This document shows, in pieces, positions 8,801 to 17,628 of a DNA stretch of 64,000 bases. This DNA is from Chondrus crispus (Eukaryota > Rhodophyta > Florideophyceae > Gigartinales > Gigartinaceae). A model generated the notes under the pieces. It was not told the DNA's origin. It ran no database searches and was given only the letters and a program-made list of their open reading frames with translations. Position 1 is the first letter of the stretch. Every line of letters starts with the position of its first letter. Location of the stretch: NCBI RefSeq assembly GCF_000350225.1, contig NW_005179101.1:462384-526383 (forward strand), read 5' to 3'. A program made the translations under genes and the position numbers.

Positions 8801-10448
8801 GCGAGGTGACGACGAAGCCCCCGGTCTTCAAGGACCCAATTCGTTCTGGGAGGAGAACGACGAGTTCGACGCCGCCGATATCCAGCGCGCCGAAGACCCC
8901 GAGGCTGGCGCGCTCGACTCCCCGGTCGCCCCACCGCAGGACGACCTTCCGGCCCCTCTTACGATAGAGGAGATAGCCGAGGAGCAACGCGTGGATGACT
9001 TCTGCCAAACCGTTTTGGCACGACAGTCAGAGTCCCGGGACTCCGCGTTCTTCGAGGACCACCAAGGGGTGCTCAAACGGAGACACCCCTTCGACCCTGA
9101 TATCGTTCAGGTGGTGGTACCTCGGACGCTCCGCGCCAGGCTCCTCCGCCTGTGCCACAACCCGGCCATCGCGGGGCACCCGGGCCAGAACCGTATGTAC
9201 TACGCACTTCGACGCGAGTACTACTGGCCCCACCTGGCTGCAGACGTGACAGCCACGGTGCGAGGGTGTCGGACCTGCGCGATGAACCGGGTCAAGCTGA
9301 GGAAACATCTCAATCGATTGAGATTGTTCCCAGCTACGAGGCCTCTCGAGAGCCTCGCCATCGACATCTTGGGGCCGCTCCCCAAGACGAGGACAGGAAA
9401 ACGATTCCTGCTCGTGATTACGGACCGTTTTAGCAAGCTGACGCAAGTCGTGGCGCTCCGCACGATAACCGCATACACCGTCGCAGTTGCGTTCTGCGAG
9501 TCGTGGGTGTTCAAATACGGCGTCCCTCGCACGTTGCTTTCGGACAACGGCCCTCAGTTTAATGCCAAGTTCTTCCACAGCACGTGCCGTGTTCTGGGGA
9601 TAACTAATTTGTACACTTCGGCGTACCATCCCCAGACGAACGGGCAAGTCGAGCGATATAACCGAACAATCGCCTCTATGCTGCGGAACTACGTAGGTGA
9701 ACACCAGGACGACTGGGATGTGTACGTGGGGCCGCTTACGTATGCGTACAACTCTCACGTACATCGCACCACACGCACCACGCCGTTTGAGCTCGTGCTC
9801 AGCAGGCCCCCGATGGAGTTCTCGCTCCAACGGACGGAAGGCGACGCGCCCCCTGCCGACAGGGGGAACCCACGTGCCGAGTTCCTCAAGACCTTGGACT
9901 CGACTATCCAAAAGGCCTACGGAAGCCTTCGGCGAACGCAAGCTCGCTATAAACGCGACTTCGACAAGCGTATTCGGCGCATCAACTCGCGCCTCAAGGC
10001 AGGTGACTACGTATATCTGAACCCCACCGATGGGGGGAAGACATCAAACAAGCTGGCCTCCCCGGCTGTCGGACCGTACCGAGCTCTCGCGAACGACCAG
10101 CGCACCATCACGATCGATCGTGATGGAGTTACCGAGCGCGTCTCGGCAGACCGCTGCGTCTACGCACCCCCGCCGGCGAACGCGCCAAGGGCTAGCACGA
10201 CTACCCCCGAAGACCTTGCCGACAAGATCAACGAAGGCACACAGTATGCCGTCGAACGGCTACTCAAGCATCGCGTCATGGAGGATGGAACTACGGAGTT
10301 CCTCATTAAATGGGCAGACTACGATACTCCCACATGGACGGCGCGTACGCACATCCCCGAGGAGTTGGTGTCTCGTTACGCACAAAGACTCCGGACGCGT
10401 ACAGGGAGAGACCTCACCTCGGAAGTGAACGCGGACGTTCACTCTTGA
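5865..10448 (+). CDS. pol: gypsy-1 Pol polyprotein with chromodomain
   Basis: 1527-residue Pol, open throughout. Order: basic N-terminus; retropepsin-like protease region (about 140-260); reverse transcriptase with FCVDYRRLN near 540 and the YLDD catalytic motif near 637; RNase H starting at LLDTDAS near 785; HHCC integrase zinc domain near 1090-1140; integrase core from LAIDILGPLP near 1163; C-terminal chromodomain (about 1458-1510, AVERLLKHRV to IKWADYDTPTW). RT before integrase plus the chromodomain places it in Ty3/gypsy chromoviruses, whose chromodomain is thought to steer integration to chromatin. The ATG at 5865 is the first start after gag. The stop codon lies within a hairpin/polypurine motif that is repeated next to the 3' LTR. 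Confidence 0.95.
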   Translation: MSTLQEKPNTEAHVDPMLEEGTTGTPDTPVKRHGRDVVNADRHESVALRTPVSPRSPTKFPPRTDSSTWTGVTETRTSPGSSRRKRKRGQRRSRRPRRNDLTDKVAPKVVEGLVCLMTSKIYNVLGSVATEGNAFKPHTIAVDTCSGYNLVRKADLPPDWARYVIRGAPLPRLAGANSNPLRLTAVVRLAVRLRNTTFRIPFVVAEQLAVPVLLGTAFIDAHVRSIDIDGQKLELRHGGSVAIVNGKGEPTPPTRRHGRQTSRPEVREEAPQAIRIARWATIPAMSQARVRVTTAGRGLVFLEPKPSLQHRHGVRLTNGVAEVLPNQTFEVIVANFSRRERRLPKHTVVGYAKRNPLAILTPERRVAEGVALALHLTDLTDQVREVGAGRSSSDEKATAGSEGVDPDERSPIPQPTAKGTVPPRQKDPKNPPRDWEKEIDLSYIDDDKLRGHVLEMLRKHSGLWSGALGTIQATEHRIPLEPGTKPIRSMPYRKGPAMREMVAKEVNKMLNAGVIEPASTEWASPVVLVPKKDGSLRFCVDYRRLNAKTAADSYPLPRMDDCIDSLGDAAVFTTLDCNSGYWQIPVAPEDRDKTTFTTHMGTYRHLRMPFGLKGAPATFQRALDIILSGVRWQICLVYLDDVIVFSRTDAEHARHLDTVLSLLRSAGISLKLKKCSFFRPKVHYLGHVISPGKLSVSDTASDAFRTFTFPRTLTQVRSFLGACNVYRRFVKGFSKIARPLTDITRKDSDHDFDNPTEVQLQAFESLKAAMISPPILALPRYGRPYLLDTDASAYQFGCTLLQEHDEPNDWRPVGYWSYSLSDSERNYSATERECFAVVWAVRTLRPYIEGTKFTVRTDHDALRWLMSLTESSGRLTRWRLRLAEYDFTIQYRPGRVHQVPDALSRLVSPKVADDPRPTVEVDDDIPTFDGGTTVRDVSNELADHACTASCDHQGVHVFVTTRNQGEARTRSRVRTRDEPRGDDEAPGLQGPNSFWEENDEFDAADIQRAEDPEAGALDSPVAPPQDDLPAPLTIEEIAEEQRVDDFCQTVLARQSESRDSAFFEDHQGVLKRRHPFDPDIVQVVVPRTLRARLLRLCHNPAIAGHPGQNRMYYALRREYYWPHLAADVTATVRGCRTCAMNRVKLRKHLNRLRLFPATRPLESLAIDILGPLPKTRTGKRFLLVITDRFSKLTQVVALRTITAYTVAVAFCESWVFKYGVPRTLLSDNGPQFNAKFFHSTCRVLGITNLYTSAYHPQTNGQVERYNRTIASMLRNYVGEHQDDWDVYVGPLTYAYNSHVHRTTRTTPFELVLSRPPMEFSLQRTEGDAPPADRGNPRAEFLKTLDSTIQKAYGSLRRTQARYKRDFDKRIRRINSRLKAGDYVYLNPTDGGKTSNKLASPAVGPYRALANDQRTITIDRDGVTERVSADRCVYAPPPANAPRASTTTPEDLADKINEGTQYAVERLLKHRVMEDGTTEFLIKWADYDTPTWTARTHIPEELVSRYAQRLRTRTGRDLTSEVNADVHS

Positions 10449-10458
10449 GGAGGGGGCC
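10425..10458 (+). repeat. pol-end hairpin and internal polypurine tract (cassette left border)
   Basis: GTGAACG-CGGA-CGTTCAC (10425-10442) is a perfect 7-bp stem with a CGGA loop, encoding the last Pol residues. It is followed by the purine run GAGGAGGGGG (10447-10456). The same arrangement lies immediately before the 3' LTR (14667-14698). In that copy the outer base pair is C-G instead of G-C, so both sides changed together. Confidence 0.7.
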
Positions 10459-12193
10459 CTCAACCGCATCGTTGCGGATTAAATTCCACCTCGAATTAAA
10501 TGCACCCCGCGTACATGGGGCAAAAGGGGACGCGCGAAGGGACAGCTGCCCCCAGAGAGCAGCAACGGAATAATTCGCGAGATGTCAAGACGTATTGGCA
10601 ACCGAGTTCATCGAAAACGACCAGTCATCGCCGGCAAGAGACAGGAGGGAGGATAGTACGTGCTGCCCTACGCAAAGCGGTCGCACCTCGAGGAGGAGAA
10701 GGCAGAGTGACGCGGTCGAACGCGAAAATGCCCTAAAACAAGTGCCCACGAAGGCATCGCCGTTTCGCATTTGAACAGAGGACGTCAAGACGTATCGACG
10801 AAGGTCCCGTACACAAACCAGAGGAAGCGAGTAGCACGAGCAGCGCCCTGAGGGCACCTCGTCACGGACTGTGGGCAAGGAGCCCTCCAGCAGGGAGACG
10901 ATCTCCCAGAGCGATATAGTCGCCCCGCGGTCGCTACAAGTTCTGCCGACATGGGGACAGCTGTCCTACACGCCCCGGTCCGGACCAGGTGCGCTATGAC
11001 GAAATGGTCCGCGATCCCGAGTCCCCCGCGACGACGGGAAGACGCAGCGCTGCATTAGATAGCAACGACAAGTACGCCCCAGTCGGAACAAGGGGAGAGA
11101 AAGAGACAGTATGGGCCGCCGTCGGTTGATACACGCGAGATCAGGGCTCCAACAAACAGCCACCGCCATACCCTAAATACCGGAGAAAATATTGGTGAAA
11201 TGGGAAATTACACTGACGGGCGGTTGCACGGGCAGGAAGCCCAGACACGTGCTGTACGCACCAACGCGCAAGGGACGTCCGGACAGCAGCGCGTGGGAAG
11301 AGTACAGCGTGTACCCACCGATCGGCACACGCAAGCGGTGCCGCCCCCTTCATAATCGTCAAACCAACGGACGTCCGACGCACGGGTCGTCCCGAACGCG
11401 GAGCGGGCACCAAGAACAGCAGCCCGAGGCGCTGAGCAAGAAAAGACCCTCCCGCGGTGGATACGGCGCGCGAGCAACGAACGAGCCCCCGCCGTGGGCT
11501 CGCAAGCCAGGGGGGAGCCGACTCCCTCCTCGTCCCCCGCATGCCAACGATCGGCCCCTTTCCCCCGCTCGCTCGCCCGAAAGCGGAGCGGGGGAGGCTA
11601 TAGTACGGAGCGCGACTTCGCGCTGGGTAGCAGACAGGGCCGGACGGAAGGAACGCTCTACGGCGGTGACGGGCGGACAGGAAGGGGGAGCGGAGAAGTT
11701 TTGCTGGCATCCACGAAGGTCCAGGCGTTCGGACTTCCCTCTGGCCGTGGGAGCACACAACGCCGCGCGTACGATCACGCGCAAAGGCGGACGCGGGTCA
11801 TGAGGAGCAGCGACGTGCTCAGACCCTCCTGCCGCGCGAATCAATCGAATGATCCCTCGAACTGGCCTCCCCGCCTTCCCACCCGCGGGGCGGCACAGCG
11901 ACGAGGACTGTCCTCGCTCGGGGCCCGACGACACCCCCGGGAAGGAAGAACGGGACCCAATTCTGTCCGATCTCGATCGGCGCAAGGTATCGACACGCCG
12001 CGAACGACCCTGTCGTAAGAGAAAAAGAAAAAAAAAGGGGGGGGGGATGTACAGAACACAGTTGAGCGTAAGCCTAGAGGAGGGGAACGAAGAGGGTACG
12101 AAGCACCCCGGGCCAAGGCCAAGAGACGAATTTGGTTTTTACGCAGGAAGGGGACAGGACGACCTGGCCCCCGCGGACATATCGGGACCCCGC
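10449..12193. other. cassette region downstream of gypsy-1 pol, no gene seen
   Basis: About 1.7 kb between the pol stop and the end of the antisense ORF. I see no conserved protein in any frame. A phrase GA(T/C)GTCAAGACGTAT occurs twice (near 10580 and 10782). There is an A/G homopolymer stretch near 12020-12047. Because it lies beyond the 3' end of the antisense ORF, it may hold that transcript's 3' UTR. Confidence 0.4.
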
Positions 12194-14641
12194 TCAGTGG
12201 TCAACGCCGCCGGACGACGCCTCCGGGCGCGGACCGTAGAGCCCCGGCGGACAGTAGCCGGGGTGATGTGGCACTGTCGTGCCTGACCCCCCCAAGGGAG
12301 GCATCGCCACCGCACTGTGGCGGGTCCAGCGGTGCACGTCGCCCTCAGGGGCAGCAACGACGCCCGATGAGGGGGCTTCGCACCCCGAGCTCTCGTAAGG
12401 ATCCCGCATCGAACGCGGAGCAGACGAAGGCGCCATTCGAAGGCTTCGGAGAGCGTCCCGCTCACGACGATACCGGTCACGTTCGGCAGTCGTCTGCTCC
12501 AACACGGCCGCCCGACGATCCGCGGACGCGCGTAATGCTTCCAACTCGCTACGTACGTGTTGCAGCTCGTATACGGAGGACGCACGAGCCGCCTCGAGGC
12601 GCCGTGCTTCGTCGCTCCGTGACAAGTACCAGCTCGCGAGTGTGCTGAGTAGACCGTCCACTTTCCATGCGCGGTCAGCGGACTGACCCAAGGCGTGGGA
12701 GAGTACAGGGACGGCCCTGATGTCTTCCCGCTTCAGCGTCCCGTGACGCACAGACATCACCGGTGGCGCCTCCCGTGGCGGCATCGAGTTGAGGGGCGGG
12801 ACGGGGGGTACCGCAAGGCACGCGGTCGGACGGAAGCCGCTTTCGACGACGGTAGGGTCACCGGGCGGGTCCGCACGGGCGAATTGATATGCGGTGGGCT
12901 CGTTGTTGAGGTCCCGGTATCGTTTCTTTCGCGCTTCGCGCGAGGCGGAGCCGACTCCGCCCCCGCCCGCGGGGCGACTAGGAGAGGACCCAACGCCCGT
13001 CGACCGCGCCACAAATGCGTCGCCTTGGCGGTCGTATACCAGAAAGGAGGACTGGCTACCGGTGGTGAAGTCACTCCAATAGCGCAGGTGGCGATCGCCC
13101 ACCTCGCTAGCACGATGCATGAGCCCGAGGGCGAACGAATACGTCCATGGCACATGCCGCGTACACTGCTCGAGCGGGTGTAAGGGTACGCTGGGGAGGT
13201 CCCACGCTACCCTCCCCAAGTAAGCCAACACTTCGACAGGTTGAACGAACACGCGCCCGTGAATAGAGACCTCGTTCATGAACGCATTTCCGAGTGCCCA
13301 AGCCCACTCCCTCTCGACGTTATACACGAGGTCCGCAGAAGCGGGATGCGACGGATCTGAGCAAGCAACTCCGAAGTGCTTTAGAATATAGGGTAGCAAG
13401 GGATGGACTCCCAGCGAAGGGAAGGTCTCCCTTACCACAGCGGGGAGACTGGGGAAATCCCGTGGAGTTAGGCCTCCTTCGAAAGACGCCGAACGAAATA
13501 CGCGACCATCCTCCTCCCCTGAGTGGCGGTAAGCCGCCCAGTCGTGGGGCGCGATCCCCACACCGTGCAAACGCATGAGCGAACATGCCGACTTTTGGAG
13601 GGCGACCCGAGCCCTCGAATAGGCAAAGGGGCGCGGGCTTACGTAGAGCCCCGGGACGTGGGACAAGACGAATTCACGAGGACTCGGCTGCTCCCGGTGG
13701 AACAGATACGCGGCCATTCTGTCGACATACTCCACCTCGCTCAAACTGTACGCGAACGTACGGTCGGACGCGACCGCGGCGGGAATTTGATACGCTGACC
13801 CGCCACCCTCCGCCAGGAGCCGACCCAGCACTAAGGAAGCTTCTTCCTCGCGCCCCGCTTCGTACACCTTGCGCACCCGGGACAAATCGGGACGAAGATG
13901 CTCACGCGACAACAACTCACCCACGCTGATGCTGGTCCGTGCGTGTCGACACCAGGAGAATCTCAGGCGATCAAGGGGGAGAGGGGTAGACCGCTCGAGC
14001 GGGACCCCGAACCACTCATGGGTATCGACGTCCCCCTCCCTGCCCGATGTCACCATGGCTTGAGCCGGCTCAGGCCGAACACCGGAACCGCGGTCGCCTT
14101 CCCCCTCACAAGTCGGCGACGGAGGCCGGACGGGTACGACGGCGCGCTGCCCTAGAGAGCCAGTGGCGGGGATGACCTCGCTGACCACCACCGGGGCGTG
14201 GAGGGTGGGAATTAGCTCGACGGACGTCGTCGACCCACGCGAACCGCGGGCTCTTTGGAACGGCTGGGGAAGAGTCCACGGGGGCATGACATCCCCGGGA
14301 CGAACCGGGGCACCCCCCGTCGAAGCCACGACGACCGGCGCGGGGGAAGGACCGGCAAGCGAGGCAACGCGACCCTCAGACGGAGACACCATGACCAGCG
14401 CCCCGAGACAACCGACGAAAGACGACGGGACGATCGCGGCACGAACCGCGAGGGAGGGAGAAGATGGTCCGACGGAAGCAACGTCGACGCGAGCACCGAG
14501 TGAGCGTCGCTCGGATGGGTTGGGGAAAAAGAAGAGAGAGCCCACGCACAAACAGGGGGAGCAAGAACGGCGGTACGATAAGAGAAGGGGGTCGGGTCGA
14601 CGCGCATCCACCTCCAGACCAGTGAAAGAGCCCTCAGACAT
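12194..14641 (-). CDS. antisense ORF of gypsy-1 (815 aa), unknown function
   Basis: A long ORF on the strand opposite to gag-pol, between pol and the 3' LTR. Its transcript would have to start in or near the 3' LTR. It starts at ATG 14641 and has 815 residues. The N-terminal ~210 residues are Pro/Ser/Val-rich and poorly conserved. Residues ~210-545 form a conserved aromatic-rich domain (for example RVFRSASFEGGLTPRDFP, SLGVHPLLPYILKHFG). A basic KKRYRDLN follows near 580, then a predicted coiled coil (~690-750, ERDRYRRERDAL), then a conserved tail YCPPGLYGPRPE. The protein at 46909-49086 in gypsy-2 matches from the domain to the last residues, so it is under selection or was until recently. 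No known motif is recognised. Antisense extra ORFs near the 3' LTR are known in some plant gypsy elements. A distant link to the plant 'putative gypsy type transposon' family is only a thought. Confidence 0.8.
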   Translation of the reverse strand: MSEGSFTGLEVDARRPDPLLLSYRRSCSPCLCVGSLFFFPNPSERRSLGARVDVASVGPSSPSLAVRAAIVPSSFVGCLGALVMVSPSEGRVASLAGPSPAPVVVASTGGAPVRPGDVMPPWTLPQPFQRARGSRGSTTSVELIPTLHAPVVVSEVIPATGSLGQRAVVPVRPPSPTCEGEGDRGSGVRPEPAQAMVTSGREGDVDTHEWFGVPLERSTPLPLDRLRFSWCRHARTSISVGELLSREHLRPDLSRVRKVYEAGREEEASLVLGRLLAEGGGSAYQIPAAVASDRTFAYSLSEVEYVDRMAAYLFHREQPSPREFVLSHVPGLYVSPRPFAYSRARVALQKSACSLMRLHGVGIAPHDWAAYRHSGEEDGRVFRSASFEGGLTPRDFPSLPAVVRETFPSLGVHPLLPYILKHFGVACSDPSHPASADLVYNVEREWAWALGNAFMNEVSIHGRVFVQPVEVLAYLGRVAWDLPSVPLHPLEQCTRHVPWTYSFALGLMHRASEVGDRHLRYWSDFTTGSQSSFLVYDRQGDAFVARSTGVGSSPSRPAGGGGVGSASREARKKRYRDLNNEPTAYQFARADPPGDPTVVESGFRPTACLAVPPVPPLNSMPPREAPPVMSVRHGTLKREDIRAVPVLSHALGQSADRAWKVDGLLSTLASWYLSRSDEARRLEAARASSVYELQHVRSELEALRASADRRAAVLEQTTAERDRYRRERDALRSLRMAPSSAPRSMRDPYESSGCEAPSSGVVAAPEGDVHRWTRHSAVAMPPLGGSGTTVPHHPGYCPPGLYGPRPEASSGGVDH

Positions 14642-14666
14642 GGTCGCCCCTACAAGCCCGAGAGTG

Positions 14667-14701
14667 CTGAACGCGGACGTTCAGTCTTGAGGGGGGGGCC
14701 G
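14667..14701 (+). repeat. hairpin and 3' polypurine tract (cassette right border)
   Basis: CTGAACG-CGGA-CGTTCAG (14667-14684), then TCTTGAGGGGGGGGCC, ends three bases before the 3' LTR. The purine run 14689-14698 is the expected plus-strand primer. It repeats the pol end at 10425-10458, including codons for NADVQS, with a compensating C-G pair in the stem. Confidence 0.75.
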
Positions 14702-15402
14702 TGTAGCATAACCCCCCCCCCTGGGGCTTTAAATTAGATCAGATCAAGAACTAGATCAGCTACTGTAGAGCGTCGAGCTCTACAGTACAACCGCGCGTGT
14801 CCACGTGTACACCACGGGGACAACGGACACGCGCATACACGTGTACACGTGTACAGCGCGCGAACGAAGCGCGCACGCACCACGAGTAATACGTGTACTG
14901 TCAGCCTCGACATAGCTGACAGTATTACAGTGCAGGCCGACCTGCACTACAGTAGCCCACTACAGTACCGAGGTACTGTAGTGTTATGATAGATTGTTTT
15001 GTATATTAAATATGGAGCGGACCGACGGCGGCAGAAGGGGGCAAGCACGGGCTTCTTTCAACCGACCGCCAAGGTCAGTCCACCCAGCTTATTCTAAACG
15101 TCGCCTTCGCTCTTCGCGCGCGTTTAGTCGGAGCCGAGCCGGAGTGGACGCGCAGCACGCGAGCGAGCACGGAACCGCCTCCGCCCGTCAGCACTGGTAC
15201 GTCACCCAGTGCTGCTCCGGGGCGTCGAGGCGTCGATCCGCTCGTGCGTGCGCGCGTCCCTGCTCGCTCCCGCTCTACCACCGCTACCCGGGCCCGAGCC
15301 CGGTTCCGTAGCTGGTTGGCCCGCTTCACCCCTTCTCCGAACCGGGGTCTACAGGTCGAACTGCGCATACACCTCCAGTCGTCTGGGGGTGTTTATGCTA
15401 CA
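14702..15402 (+). repeat. gypsy-1 3' LTR
   Basis: 701 bp copy of 2375-3077 with roughly ten differences by eye, including small indels. It has the same terminal inverted repeat and internal hairpins. It is the only candidate promoter region for the antisense ORF, which starts 61 bases away on the minus strand. Confidence 0.95.
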
Positions 15403-16671
15403 GCGACGCTGGAACTGAAAGGGAACGTACGCTGGGCATGAAGAGGAGGAAAAAAGGATTCGAGGAAAGAGGGTGAGGCCGTACGTGCTGGATAAAGAGA
15501 ATGAATTAAGGGTAGAGGATCAAAGCGCTGATGCTAACGACGCAACGGATCGGCACTTTCTCGGGAATATTTGAGTTTTGGTGATGAAGGCTGTACAGCC
15601 TCAAAGAAACTGCCGCAGAATGTGAAAAGAAGACGTCGGGTCAGACGGTACGGGATCAGTAGGACAGCTGAAGACAAAGGGGTACCGACAATAGACTTGG
15701 GGACGACAACGGCGCGACACAAAGTGCTATTTTGCGACAAAATCGGGGCGCGTGATTGATGTCAACCGCAAGAGGAGACGAGGAGTGAGGAGGACTTGAG
15801 AGGTTTGGAGATGTCCTTATTAAAAAGTTAACGGTTTGCGCCCCAGTCGCAGACGCGGTCATCGTGTCCACGTGTACCGAGAGCTGGTGAAATTTTGTTC
15901 GAGACGTCCACAATTTCGGCCTTTTTGAGAGGCGTACAGTTCGTCCACGAAAGGTTCACTTAGGACCACGTCTAAGAGCCCAAGCAGAAAAACTGCCAGA
16001 CAGCTCGCTGCCAGCGACAGAGCTTCGGACGAGTCACTACTGGTCGTAAGAATTATTTATGACCCCGAACGAGGCCGCGGTCCCGTCAATAATGTCTATC
16101 GCTACTGTTGAACTGGTCGCCAGGAGGTTGGTCACAGACGTGAAACGTCATCAACGATCCTTGAGGATCAAGGAGATGAAACGGGATAAATGGAGGAGCA
16201 CAAATCGTATCGTATGAGACGCGCAAGCGCGACGTGCGCTCGATTTCTGGGCGGTCGGTCGTTCATGCCCTGGACTATAACGGATGTGTCGGAACTCGCA
16301 TACATTTTAGTTTCTCATTGGCGAGGGGAATCCCTCCTACTTAGAGAGAAGCTGCGAATTCGCCAAGGGAAAGCTACCTGATAACCCGACGGGCATTGTT
16401 GACGAAGACATTGTCCGATCGCACCCCGTTCGCTCAAGTGTATATGCGTAATCTCTGTTGATATTGCTCGGGAAGTGGGAGACACTGTTTGCCCCCCACA
16501 GTGGGGATCGTAGGAGAAACGATAACGACGTACATATACAGGTACACACTGCCGGTCGACTGATTTGACGTGTACGACGCTTTCGAAGGAGATGACTGCT
16601 TGCGCCGCTCAAAAAGGGTACGCAAAAAAAGATGTGACAGTTTGTTTAAGGAAACGTTTTGCTCAGGGTGA
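15403..16671. other. unassigned AT-rich DNA right of gypsy-1
   Basis: About 1.27 kb with only short ORFs and no recognisable protein. It does not match the DNA left of gypsy-1, so it is not the other half of a simple insertion site. Probably old decayed element sequence. Confidence 0.4.
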
Positions 16672-17026
16672 ACACAAAGGACACGGGAAGTTCGTCGAAG
16701 ACTACGAGCGTTTTTCGTACTTCTAATTCTCAACTTCCTAGTTGCCAAGGGGACGGAGGACTATAAATTATTCACTTTGGAGGGAAGTCTGCACCACGTC
16801 GCGTGCGCATGTAAGCGCGCTATGATTGAGATTTCCCCAAGACCGGTTGCCGGTTTGGTGACCAAGGAGAGGAAACCCCATATCAAGGGTTAATGTGGTT
16901 GTCGTCGACGGGATATTCAAGGGCGGTATGGAAAACCGAAAAACCGAAAATGATGAGGACAACCTTGGAGGCGCAACGAAGCGAGTCGGTTGAGGAAGGG
17001 AAGCACTTAATTCTGTCTCACGGTCG
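16672..17026 (+). repeat. dispersed repeat R, copy 1 (uninterrupted)
   Basis: About 355 bp, closely similar to 43903-44392. It contains a TATA-like CTATAAATTATTCAC near 16761, so it may be an LTR or promoter fragment. The single GCAAC at 16973-16977 is the empty site of the small LTR insertion in copy 2. Confidence 0.8.
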
Positions 17027-17628
17027 TCGACCTCTGGCGGAGAAAACACGAAAAAGAGAACGACATTGTGGATAAGGGGTGGAGGAGAAGGTAACAGGGA
17101 TGCACGCGCCGTAGCAGACGTGACCACAAGAGAGGGAAAAGAGAAGGTAATAGGGGATGTGCAACTGCAGTTGCAGAGGTGCACAGAAAAAGGACAAGAG
17201 AAGGCATACAGTAACGAGGAAAAGAGAAGGAAAGTGGAAAGAGGAAGATACGACCGCGGCGACGGGGCGTATACAAAAAAAAAAGAGAAAAAGAGGAGGA
17301 AGAAGCGAGGTGAAGAGAAGGAGGAAGGAGGTATAAGGGTGCCACCGTGATTATGCCGGGATGGGCATCAATGAGAAAAAGAGGAGGAAACGAAAGGACG
17401 AAGGAGCACGCAGGAAAATTCAATTTACGGATCAAAGGCGACATGACGAGGTCGCAAATTCAGCGTCACGCAGGCCGGATAGAGATGCGACAAGCTATCA
17501 CGAGGGAAGTGTCGCGCCCGTCAGCTCAGACGAGAGGGTTGCCAAAGGATTTGCCCTTTGGAAGTGATGACACGAGGCGAGCCAAAACTCGCAGGTCGTC
17601 AATCGAGGCTCCTTGCAGAGCCTCTCCC
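17027..17628. other. purine-rich, loosely tandem-repeated DNA
   Basis: The plus strand is dominated by A and G to about 17330. The phrase GAGAAGG recurs with a loose period of roughly 70-80 bases. The open frames here follow from the biased composition. No protein is recognised. Confidence 0.45.

Larger units (their letters stand above)
2375..15402 (+). mobile_element. gypsy-1: large Ty3/gypsy chromovirus with antisense cassette
   Basis: A 13.0-kb element with two LTRs of about 700 bp ending in the perfect inverted repeat TGTAGCATAA / TTATGCTACA. Order: 5' LTR, PBS, gag, pol with a chromodomain, a 4.2-kb cassette carrying an antisense ORF, PPT, 3' LTR. Gag and Pol lie in separate ORFs about 140 nt apart. 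The element looks whole at the ORF level. By eye the LTRs differ at roughly ten positions (about 1-2%), so the copy is fairly young. No 5-bp target duplication is visible: the left flank is gatgc and the right flank gcgac. Left-flank DNA is a copia element and right-flank DNA is something else, so the copy may be a recombinant or have a rearranged flank. Gypsy-2 at 44393-61531 is a relative. Confidence 0.93.

Noticed and set aside
9027-9941. 304-aa minus-strand ORF within gypsy-1 integrase
   Set aside because: It lies wholly opposite the conserved integrase coding region. Its product has no independent motif and is a shadow of GC-biased codons.
15075-15418. Short ORFs inside the gypsy LTRs (for example 2750-3043, 15075-15368 minus)
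   Set aside because: They recur only because the LTR is repeated, overlap promoter and hairpin sequence, and have no protein features.
17007-17444. 145-aa minus-strand Ser/Leu/Pro-rich ORF
   Set aside because: It comes from a pyrimidine-rich low-complexity tract with loose tandem repeats. The composition alone explains the open frame and apparent hydrophobicity.
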